This document shows, one piece after another, positions 34,605-41,373 of a stretch of DNA of 64,000 bases (positions within the stretch are counted from its first letter, which is position 1; every line of letters begins with the position of its first letter). The notes under the pieces were generated by a model. It did no database searches. It was given only the letters and a program-made list of their open reading frames with translations, and was not told the origin of the DNA. A program made the position numbers and the translations under genes. Source of the stretch: Sandaracinus sp964481145 (GTDB lineage: Bacteria; Myxococcota_A; Polyangia; Polyangiales; Sandaracinaceae). The stretch spans positions 1 to 64,000 of the forward strand of contig CAYZTA010000026.1 in NCBI GenBank assembly GCA_964481145.1. The letters are read 5' to 3'.

Positions 34605-35336
34605 TCAGGGTGCCTGATGGCTTGCGCGTGCACGTTCGAGCGCGGGGCCGAATAAGCTGTGAGGGAATCGCGAACGAAAATTCGTGAGCGCGCGATCCGC
34701 TTCTTCGGCGCGTCCCAAGCCGAGCAAGGCTTGAACATAGAGCGCCTCACGCTCCTCGATCAGCGCGCTGTTTCGATAAAGCCGGCGGTGCCGTTCGATG
34801 GCCCCAAGGGCATCCTCGTATCGTCCTCGGGCGAGCGCCGAACGCGCGCGCTCGATGAGCGTTCGTTCGCGATCTCGCTCGAAGGTCTCGTCGCTGCGCG
34901 TCGTGGGCTCGGTGCGCGAAGGACCACGCGGGGGCGGGGGTGGAGATGGCTCCACCGCTTCGAATGTGCCGGCATCGAGCACACTCGTCGGGGCCTCGAG
35001 TGCTCGTCGCGGCGCATCCTCTGGAGTGGCCGTCGATTCTTCCATGGGCGCTGTGATGCGGGGCGTGATGCTCACGCCGATGGCCATTCCCGATGCGATT
35101 CCAACGGCCAAGGTGCTCATCAAAGTGACCAGCGGCTTCGCTCCGAGCCACGACATCGGAGTCGTGGGGCTCGTGGAGATTTCGCTCAAGGCTTCGATCG
35201 GGACACCGAGGCTTCGAGAGAGTCGGATGGCGATTTCCTGCTTGCCGTCGACATCGGGGATTCTGTCGCGCTCGAGCTCGAGCAGACGGCCGATCTCAGG
35301 AGCCAACTCTTCGTGATCTTCATGGTCACGCGTCAT
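34605..35336 (-). CDS. single-TM protein with TPR-like tail, likely anti-sigma of module C
   Basis: The product has 243 residues. An acidic N-terminal cytoplasmic region (DHEDHEELAPEIGRLLELE, then LSRSLGVPIEALSE) is followed by one membrane helix at about 70-90 (LVTLMSTLAVGIASGMAIGV), a Pro/Thr/Glu linker with a run of Pro, and a C-terminal TPR-like pair (ARSALARGRYEDALGAIERHR, LLGLGRAEEADRALTNFRSRFPHSLFGP). It is the same architecture as 31796-32602. The gene overlaps the sigma stop by 11 bases. The anti-sigma role is inferred. Confidence 0.65.
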   Translation of the reverse strand: MTRDHEDHEELAPEIGRLLELERDRIPDVDGKQEIAIRLSRSLGVPIEALSEISTSPTTPMSWLGAKPLVTLMSTLAVGIASGMAIGVSITPRITAPMEESTATPEDAPRRALEAPTSVLDAGTFEAVEPSPPPPPRGPSRTEPTTRSDETFERDRERTLIERARSALARGRYEDALGAIERHRRLYRNSALIEEREALYVQALLGLGRAEEADRALTNFRSRFPHSLFGPALERARASHQAP

Positions 35337-35880
35337 CGCAGTGCTCCGATTCTTTTTCACCTTCGGATACATCGGACTCGGCACGAATCGCGGCCTGAAA
35401 ATCACGGCGCGCCAAACGCAAGCGCGAATAGGCCGTATTGAGCGGCACATCGAGCGCGAGGGCGATCTCCGGCATGGGCGTTTGTTCGATGTCGTGCAGC
35501 ACGAAGATCGCTCGGCGATCTGGGTCGAGCGCGTGGAGCGCTTTGTCGACCAATGCCCAGGCGCGTCGATGCTCCAAGTCGCGCTCTGGGTCGCTGCTTG
35601 CAGTGCGGGCATTCGCGGGTTGCTCGTCGAGGACCTCGCGACGTTGAGGGGCGCGTCGTCGAAAGTCCGACGCGGTCCGATGGGCGATCGCAAAGAGCCA
35701 TGGGCGCAATGGGCGCGCGGGATCGAAGGTCGGGAGCGAGCGGTGCACGACCACGAAGACGTCGTGACACACGTCGTCCAGATGCCGATTCGCGATGCCC
35801 AAGCGCCGCAGCGACGAACGCACGAAGCCGTATTCTCGATCGTAGATCTCGCGGAAGGTCGGCACAGGCCCAGAGCTCAC
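35326..35880 (-). CDS. ECF-type sigma-70 factor of module C
   Basis: The product has 184 residues. Region 2 is at about 8-80 (FREIYDREYGFVRSSLRRLGI, LDDVCHDVFVVVHRSL, RPLRPWLFAIAHRTASDFRRR). Region 4 is at about 115-165 (LDPDRRAIFVLHDIEQTPMPEIA, ALDVPLNTAYSRLRLARRDF). The layout matches group 4 sigma factors. Its gene lies between a truncated outer-membrane-type gene and a membrane TPR protein, so it repeats the order of modules A and B. It is the intact relative of the frameshifted gene at 32599-33130. Confidence 0.85.
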   Translation of the reverse strand: MSSGPVPTFREIYDREYGFVRSSLRRLGIANRHLDDVCHDVFVVVHRSLPTFDPARPLRPWLFAIAHRTASDFRRRAPQRREVLDEQPANARTASSDPERDLEHRRAWALVDKALHALDPDRRAIFVLHDIEQTPMPEIALALDVPLNTAYSRLRLARRDFQAAIRAESDVSEGEKESEHCDDA

Positions 35881-35939
35881 TTACCTACGCGATTGGGTGA
35901 GAGCGCCGTCTTCCGTCACGTCTCCGAGAAGAAAATCGT

Positions 35940-36536
35940 TCATCGAAGCGCCCACTCGAGCCCGAGCCGAGCACAGAGCGATGCAGGGGATGTGACCCAC
36001 ACGGTGCTCTCGTCCACGAAGAGCGAGACGCGGGTGAGCACGCCGAGGACATCGACGCGAGGGATGAGGGCCCACCCCGGCGCGAATTCGAAGCGCGCGA
36101 GGATCGATCCGCCGAGCGCGGCGTACTCGGAAGCCGCGCGACGCGCATCGGGCAGGCCAATCCCTGCTGCGCGGAGCCCGCCCACGTGAAGGAGCGCACA
36201 GGCTCCAAACCACTCCCAATGAACGCAAACATCCGCGGTCGCGAGCCCGACCCAGCTTTCGACTTTGCCGCTTCCGGCTTGTGCGGTTGCGGGGGTGTCC
36301 ACGCGTGCGCCGATCGCAAACGAGAAAAGCGGCCAACGAAGCCGCCCCGAGACCATGCCCGCAAAGCTCACGTCGGGCTCGGTTCCATACGCGAGGCCTC
36401 CTGCCAGCTCCAGAGCCAGCTCGGGATCTTCGTTCGAAGTGGGCGGTGATGAGATCGGAGTCGGTTCGATGGTGACGACCGCTGGAGTGATCCGGCTGTC
36501 TGTGAGAGGCGGGCGTCGCCCTGAGAAATAAGATAT
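35940..36536 (-). pseudogene. truncated outer-membrane-type protein of module C
   Basis: The readable part encodes a linker (ITPAVVTIEPTPISSPPTSN) and a full barrel-like half (ELALELAGGLAYGTEPDVSF, RLRWPLFSFAIGARVD, CVHWEWFGACALLHVGG, ARLGLEWALR). No start precedes the linker; the frame is closed by a stop at 36537-36539, and the divergent lipoprotein gene begins at 36546. In modules A and B a signal peptide and a 90-residue periplasmic domain come first; here they are missing. The GTG at 36371 could start only a fragment without signal peptide. Probably nonfunctional. Confidence 0.6.
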
Positions 36537-36545
36537 CTATCCCAT

Positions 36546-37004
36546 ATGCCATCCAGTCCAAACCGTGAATGCTCGTGGATCCCACTTGTCGCGATCATCA
36601 TCGCTGCGGGATGCAGCGGAACTCATTCGAGCTCTTATCGAACCGCGAGCGGTCCTACGGTTCGTTATGAAGGCATCGTTCGAGTGTTCGTCGTGAACAC
36701 GCCACCCGAGGTCCGCGAGATCGGAATCGTACAAGTCGATTCCGTCGAGTCGCTCGAGCGCGCGATCGTGGAGTTTCAGGAGCACGTTGCGCAGCTTGGA
36801 GGCGATACTGGCGTGATCGATCGCTACTCCACGAGCTACGAGATGGTCTCATCGACTTCGACAGAGAGCTACAGCTGCGGCTCGCAGCAATCACCACAAA
36901 CCTGCACTCGCTCGGTGACACGCCAGCACGAAGTTGCCACACTGCATCTCGTGGGCCGCGCCATGACCTCTTCTCTCATGGTCTCTGCCGGAGCTGTGCC
37001 ATGA
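36546..37004 (+). CDS. lipoprotein, paralogous pair member 1
   Basis: The product has 152 residues with a lipobox IAAGC (Cys23). The mature part has one compact domain: VRVFVVNTPPEVREIGIVQVD, then a helix LERAIVEFQEHVAQLGGDTGVI, a Ser/Thr/Cys-rich insertion and a final strand HEVATLHLVGRAM. Strand-helix-strand with LGGDTGVI recalls small lipoproteins that fold like YbjQ/DUF4156-type domains. Its stop overlaps the next gene (ATGA at 37001-37004), which encodes a shorter relative, so the two are expressed together. Function unknown. Confidence 0.65.
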   Translation: MPSSPNRECSWIPLVAIIIAAGCSGTHSSSYRTASGPTVRYEGIVRVFVVNTPPEVREIGIVQVDSVESLERAIVEFQEHVAQLGGDTGVIDRYSTSYEMVSSTSTESYSCGSQQSPQTCTRSVTRQHEVATLHLVGRAMTSSLMVSAGAVP

Positions 37005-37327
37005 AACGCTTGTTGCTCGTACTCTCTTTTCTATCCATCGTGGGTTGCGGTCGTCTCGTCGCAGAACACGTGGTGACAGGAACGCCATCGTCTCCTTCGA
37101 ACGGACCCGTTCGCATCGTGATGGAGACCGACACCCCGCCTGCCGAATTTCGCGAGATCGCGATCGTCCGAGCGCGAGGCGAAGGAAATCGCGCCAATCT
37201 CGAGTCGGTGCTCGAAGCACTTCAGGAAGAAGCCCGACTCATCGGCGGCAACGCCGTGGTTCGCGTTCGGATCGATCAAGGACACGGGAGCATCTCGGCG
37301 ATCGGGACGGCGGGGCAGGTGCCATAG
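37001..37327 (+). CDS. lipoprotein, paralogous pair member 2
   Basis: The product has 108 residues with a lipobox SIVGC (Cys16). The mature domain parallels the upstream gene: VRIVMETDTPPAEFREIAIV aligns with the PPEVREIGIV segment there, then a helix ESVLEALQEEARLIGGNAVV aligned with VEFQEHVAQLGGDTGV, then one strand VRVRIDQGHG. It lacks the Ser/Thr/Cys insertion. A coupled pair of related lipoproteins may form a heteromer; this is inference. Start overlaps the upstream stop. Confidence 0.65.
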   Translation: MKRLLLVLSFLSIVGCGRLVAEHVVTGTPSSPSNGPVRIVMETDTPPAEFREIAIVRARGEGNRANLESVLEALQEEARLIGGNAVVRVRIDQGHGSISAIGTAGQVP

Positions 37328-37352
37328 ACGCCTGTCGGGACTTCACGGGCGT

Positions 37353-38153
37353 TCAGCGGTGCGCGTGCGAGGTCGCTTTCTTTTTGTCGCCCTTGAACGC
37401 AACGCCGGCCTGGTCGAATGTTCCCGCCTTCACCCACGCGCGCACGTCGCGCAGATGCTCGTCTTCTTCACGTAGCGCCTCGGAGAAGCGCTCGGTGAGC
37501 TCGTCTTGTCCAAACGCCTCGGCGAGATCGATCAACATCGACCAGCCGTCGTGATCGGCGAGCTCGGCAAGGAGGATCGCCTCGAGGCACTGGTTGAAGC
37601 TCATCCTCGCGTCGAGCAGCACCTGCGGGACGCCCATCGAGAGCACACCGGAGACGTCGGCCGAGGGCGTGATCGCCGTGGGATCGCCGCCCATCTCCTG
37701 CATCACTTCGTGCAGCATCATGAAGTGTTTACGCTCTTCTTCGAGGATCTGCTCGATCTTCGCGCGCGTCGGGCCACCAGGGGTCTTCGGTTTCATATCG
37801 CCAAACCGCGCCAAGAGCGCCTCATAGAGGCGCGTGCCAGTGCGCTCGAACGCGAGGCGCTCGCCGATCTTGTCGAGAAGCACCGCCGCATGCTCGCCCT
37901 GAATCGCCTTCATCGCAGTCTTCGCCGCGCCTTTCATCGTGGCCGGCGGAGGCATCGTGCCGATCGGCTCGGCGTCCTTGGTGTATGCGCTTCGTACTTC
38001 CGCGATGCCGGTCCCGTCACCCATGCTCGAGGGCTCGGTCATCTCCGGCGTCTCCATCATCTCCTTGGAGTGCTTGGGAGAGAGCGCCATCCCGGTGCGG
38101 TTGACGTGCTTGCTCTTGAGCTTGTCGGTGATCGCTTCCTTCGGGGACTTCAT
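37353..38153 (-). CDS. ferritin-like protein, downstream of pair
   Basis: The product has 266 residues. After a Met/Lys-rich N-terminal 85 residues, the body is a four-helix bundle with ferritin-like spacing: GEHAAVLLDKIGERLAFERTG, YEALLARFGD, QILEEERKHFMMLHEVMQEMGGDP, LLAELADHDGWSMLIDLAEAFG and FSEALREEDEHLRDVRAW. The E..H and EEERKH motifs are compatible with a di-iron or di-manganese site. GAGGAGG lies eight bases upstream. Its start overlaps the stop of the upstream gene by four bases. A stress or metal role is inferred from the family. Confidence 0.75.
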   Translation of the reverse strand: MKSPKEAITDKLKSKHVNRTGMALSPKHSKEMMETPEMTEPSSMGDGTGIAEVRSAYTKDAEPIGTMPPPATMKGAAKTAMKAIQGEHAAVLLDKIGERLAFERTGTRLYEALLARFGDMKPKTPGGPTRAKIEQILEEERKHFMMLHEVMQEMGGDPTAITPSADVSGVLSMGVPQVLLDARMSFNQCLEAILLAELADHDGWSMLIDLAEAFGQDELTERFSEALREEDEHLRDVRAWVKAGTFDQAGVAFKGDKKKATSHAHR

Positions 38154-39379
38154 CGCCTGACCTCCTCGCGCCCGCCGCGCGCTTTCTTGCCATGTCCGTT
38201 GCCGTGGCCGTTCGCACCCACGCTCCGCGCGGCGATCTCGCCTCCCGGCGACCACACCCATCCCGCGGCGACGATCTCCGACGGCGATCCCTTCGAATTC
38301 AGGCGCTTTCGCGCGGCGATCGAGGCTTTCGATTCTTCCTCGGGCGGGACGATCTCGGTGCCGTTGGCGCGCAGGTGGACCTGCTCACGCAACACCTCGC
38401 GAACGTAGTCGCGCTGACTCTCGAACTTGATGGGCTTGGGGAGCGACTTCGGGACGATCTCTGCGGGGTCTCGCTTCTCGATCTGCTCGAACAGATTCAT
38501 CACGAAATGGAGATGTCCGAGCTCGTATGAGAGGAATCGCTCCCAGATGTCCTTGAGGCGCGCGTTGCCTTCCGACTGGTAACAGGACCAGTAATTCCAC
38601 ACCTCGGTGAGCTCGTGAATCAGCCACTTCTCGAGCCAGGTTTCGTCCGGGTCGCTCAGCGTTCCGTATTGCGTGACGTGTTGCTCTTCGATCGCGGCGA
38701 TCTCGGCGTAGAGCTGGCGCGCGATCGGATCCGAGAACGTCGGACCGATCGTCATGTAGTAATCGTGCGTCTGGTACTCCGCCGCAGTGATCGTCGCCGC
38801 GTGGATCTTCGTCAGGACGTGCGCCTTCTTGCGGTCGTAGGGCGACCGCACGTCGTCTTCGGGTGCGCGATGCTCCACCGAGGTGGGTCGGCCCGGCAGA
38901 ATGTCGGAGTACGACTGGACGATGGTGTTCGCGTCTTTTCCTTCGAGGCGATCGTAGAGCGCCGAGTAGCGATAGAGATGATCGAAGTCTTCGAGCAGAC
39001 CAAAGTCATAGATCTGCCGCATGTACTCGTCGGGCTCGTTGCGCGCGACGTTCGCGGTGACCTCGATCGCGACCTGTTCGAACCCGAGGGTGGTCTCGAT
39101 CGCGCTCTGGTCGGGCGGATTGAGCCAGTTGACCATCGTCTGTTGGAAATGCTCGACGCGGCGGATGCGCGCGAGCGGTATCCGCAAGTCCCTATTCATT
39201 CGTGCGGCGATGTGCTTGAAACGCAGCGCATCGGCTTCGATGCCGTTCATCAGGATCACCCGCACGCGGGTGAACGCATCGTCGTCGAGCTTCGAATAAG
39301 GGACGCGAACGATGTCCCGCCAGTCGAACTCCTGCTTCTCGAGCGCGGTGCCGCGCTCCTCTCGGACGTCCAGTGCCAT
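38150..39379 (-). CDS. ferritin-like/rubrerythrin-type protein, upstream of pair
   Basis: The product has 409 residues. Helical body with iron-site-like pairs: ILMNGIEADALRFKHIAARMN, VEHFQQTMVNWL, LLEDFDHLYRYSALYDRLEGKD, HAATITAAEYQTHDYY, LYAEIAAIEEQHVTQYGTL and LIHELTEVWNYWSCYQSEG, then FLSYELGHLHFVMNLFE. Repeated E/H pairs suggest one or two ferritin-type centres, larger than classical ferritin or rubrerythrin. The last 60 residues are Gly/Lys/Asn-rich (ANGHGNGHGKK). Start at 39379 follows GAGGAGG. Co-translated with the smaller ferritin-like gene. Confidence 0.75.
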   Translation of the reverse strand: MALDVREERGTALEKQEFDWRDIVRVPYSKLDDDAFTRVRVILMNGIEADALRFKHIAARMNRDLRIPLARIRRVEHFQQTMVNWLNPPDQSAIETTLGFEQVAIEVTANVARNEPDEYMRQIYDFGLLEDFDHLYRYSALYDRLEGKDANTIVQSYSDILPGRPTSVEHRAPEDDVRSPYDRKKAHVLTKIHAATITAAEYQTHDYYMTIGPTFSDPIARQLYAEIAAIEEQHVTQYGTLSDPDETWLEKWLIHELTEVWNYWSCYQSEGNARLKDIWERFLSYELGHLHFVMNLFEQIEKRDPAEIVPKSLPKPIKFESQRDYVREVLREQVHLRANGTEIVPPEEESKASIAARKRLNSKGSPSEIVAAGWVWSPGGEIAARSVGANGHGNGHGKKARGGREEVRR

Positions 39380-39566
39380 TCGTGGCTCCTCCTCGCGAGT
39401 GGAACTCGGTCCACGCAACGCGGGTGCCGTGCCGTCAGGCACGTGAAAAGCCTTGTGCTTTCACGATATGTGCATATGGCGCGCGGTGCGCATTGCCTCA
39501 CGTGCGACCCCGCGCGACGCGGAAGGATTGGCACGAAGGCAAGGCACTCGATATCCTCGCGCCCCT

Positions 39567-41186
39567 ATGACCCGCTCTTTTCGGTTTTTGATCGTTCTGC
39601 TCGCGCTCGTTTGGTTCGTTCCAGAAAGCGCATCTGCGGGCGGGTTCGAATATGCGGCAACAGGGACGCGGGCTTTGGGTCGCGGTGGAGCGTTTGCCGC
39701 GCGCGCCGATGATCCGATGGCGATCGCCTATAACCCGGCGATGCTCGCGGATTTGCCAGATACGCAGTTGATGTTGAACTCACATCTGGCGTTTTACGAT
39801 TCTTGCGTTCAGCGCCCGGGGGCATACGGTGATCCGAACATCGGGACATCGGGGGATACGATCTTCAATAGTGAGGGGCCCAATCCCGATGCTTGGCTCG
39901 CCGAAGCGTATCCGCGGGTATGTAACTCTGGTTATCCAGCGCCGTCGCCGAATCTCGTCTTTGCCTTTCGTCCGATTCGTGAAATCGGAATCGCATTCGG
40001 GGTACTCACGCCGAGTGGAGTCAATAACTCTCGGTGGGGCAATGGCGATGGGACGATCGACACGCAACAAGGTCTCCGACCGTCCCCGGTGCGCTTTGGG
40101 CTCGTCGATCAAAATCTTGTCCTCATTCATCCGAGCGTCGGTATCGGATGGCGTATCGCGGATTTCATTCGCGTGGGATTCACGTTCCAGTGGGGGATTG
40201 GCATCGTCGGTTTTCAGAACATCACGAGCAGCGGAGACGGACGCCGTGAAGACCCCTTCAGTGATATTCGTACCCAGACACAGTTCGTCGATTTCTTCGT
40301 CCCGGCCGCCATTTTGAGCGTGCATGTACAGCCCATTCCAAATCTCGACATCATGGTGAGCGGCCGCGTTTCGGATGCGATTGGAGGCATCACCGAAGCT
40401 TCTGGGCACCTCGATCTCACGACGCGCGCCTACTCGACCGCTTCGACCTCCATGCCCACGTTGAATCGAGTCGACGGCGCCACCCTTCGCGCCGGGCAGC
40501 CATGGCAAGTCGCGGCTGCGATTCGGTATGCCGATCGAATTCGTCCGCGGCCCTGGGAGCGCGGGTTCGAAGCCGCTGTTCGCGACGTGGTCGATGACTC
40601 GATGTACTCGGAGGCGTTCGATATCGAGCTCGATGTCGTCTACGAGTTGAACTCGCAGGTCGATGATTTCACCGTGATGCTTCCGCGAGGGGCCACCGTG
40701 CTGGTGGACGGGGCGGAACTTCCGGTGCCCACGGCCCAGCCGATTCCTCATGGCTTTCGTGACGTGCTCGGCATCCGACTCGGCGGCGATTGGAACATCG
40801 TGCCTGGAGAGATCGCGGTGCGCGGCGGTGTCCACACGGAGATTCCGCTCGGACGTTCGCGCTATCTGATTCAGGATTTCATCAACGGGTATCGCGTGGG
40901 CTTGCACCTCGGCGCGACCTTCCGCTTCGGCCGTTTCGACCTCTCGATCGCATACGCGCACATCTTCCAAGTCGATACGCGGATCACCAACGGGAACTTC
41001 CGCGGTGTGGCCGCGCTTGGGACGGGAACGTCGGAAGGATGTCCCGCCGGCAACGGCTACGATCCGAATCAACCCGTGAGCGACACGGGATGTTACCCAT
41101 CGGGTTACGGCGCGATCGTGAACAACGGGACGTACACGGCAGGGTGGAACGTGGCGTCGGTGCAGGCGAGCTACCATTTCGAGTGA
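39567..41186 (+). CDS. FadL/OmpP1-type outer membrane channel
   Basis: The product has 539 residues. A signal peptide (1-24, ESASA) is followed by the FadL N-terminal hatch pattern FEYAATGTRALGRGGAF, then ADDPMAIAYNPAMLADL. A long barrel follows with many alternating strands (IREIGIAFGVLTPSGV, FIRVGFTFQWGIGIVGF, LRLGGDWN-type strands) and a C-terminal aromatic YHFE. FadL relatives carry hydrophobic compounds such as long-chain fatty acids or aromatics across the outer membrane. The gene is followed, 187 bases on, by the salicylyl-CoA hydroxylase-type gene on the same strand, which could make use of imported aromatics; the link is inference. Confidence 0.85.
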   Translation: MTRSFRFLIVLLALVWFVPESASAGGFEYAATGTRALGRGGAFAARADDPMAIAYNPAMLADLPDTQLMLNSHLAFYDSCVQRPGAYGDPNIGTSGDTIFNSEGPNPDAWLAEAYPRVCNSGYPAPSPNLVFAFRPIREIGIAFGVLTPSGVNNSRWGNGDGTIDTQQGLRPSPVRFGLVDQNLVLIHPSVGIGWRIADFIRVGFTFQWGIGIVGFQNITSSGDGRREDPFSDIRTQTQFVDFFVPAAILSVHVQPIPNLDIMVSGRVSDAIGGITEASGHLDLTTRAYSTASTSMPTLNRVDGATLRAGQPWQVAAAIRYADRIRPRPWERGFEAAVRDVVDDSMYSEAFDIELDVVYELNSQVDDFTVMLPRGATVLVDGAELPVPTAQPIPHGFRDVLGIRLGGDWNIVPGEIAVRGGVHTEIPLGRSRYLIQDFINGYRVGLHLGATFRFGRFDLSIAYAHIFQVDTRITNGNFRGVAALGTGTSEGCPAGNGYDPNQPVSDTGCYPSGYGAIVNNGTYTAGWNVASVQASYHFE

Positions 41187-41188
41187 GC
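41169..41188 (+). repeat. 20-bp repeat at the FadL gene end, copy 1
   Basis: AGCTACCATTTCGAGTGAGC covers the last codons and stop of the FadL-type gene. It recurs exactly at 41284-41303. Confidence 0.9.
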
Positions 41189-41283
41189 TCGTGTGCACGC
41201 ATCGAGATCACGCGCTCGTTACGATTGGATGCCTGGCATCGATTGTCGCGAGCGCAGAACCCGTGGTCGCCATACCGGAGACA

Positions 41284-41303
41284 AGCTACCATTTCGAGTG
41301 AGC
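41284..41303 (+). repeat. 20-bp repeat at the FadL gene end, copy 2
   Basis: Identical to 41169-41188, 115 bases downstream. CGAGTGAGCTC recurs again at 41318-41328. The intervening sequence shows no gene and may be debris of a duplicated or deleted 3' end. Confidence 0.85.
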
Positions 41304-41373
41304 CTGCTCGAAACTTACGAGTGAGCTCACAGCCCGGGGAGGCAATACGCGTCTCTTTGGATAGAGTCACGCC

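Noticed and set aside
35881..36585. A 234-codon minus-strand frame over the module C barrel
   Set aside because: It reads in another phase with Arg/His-rich composition; the barrel frame has the aromatic strand pattern.
39411..39450. A short hairpin (CGTGCC/GGCACG) upstream of the ferritin-like genes as a regulatory element
   Set aside because: The six-base stem is too short to distinguish from chance in GC-rich DNA.
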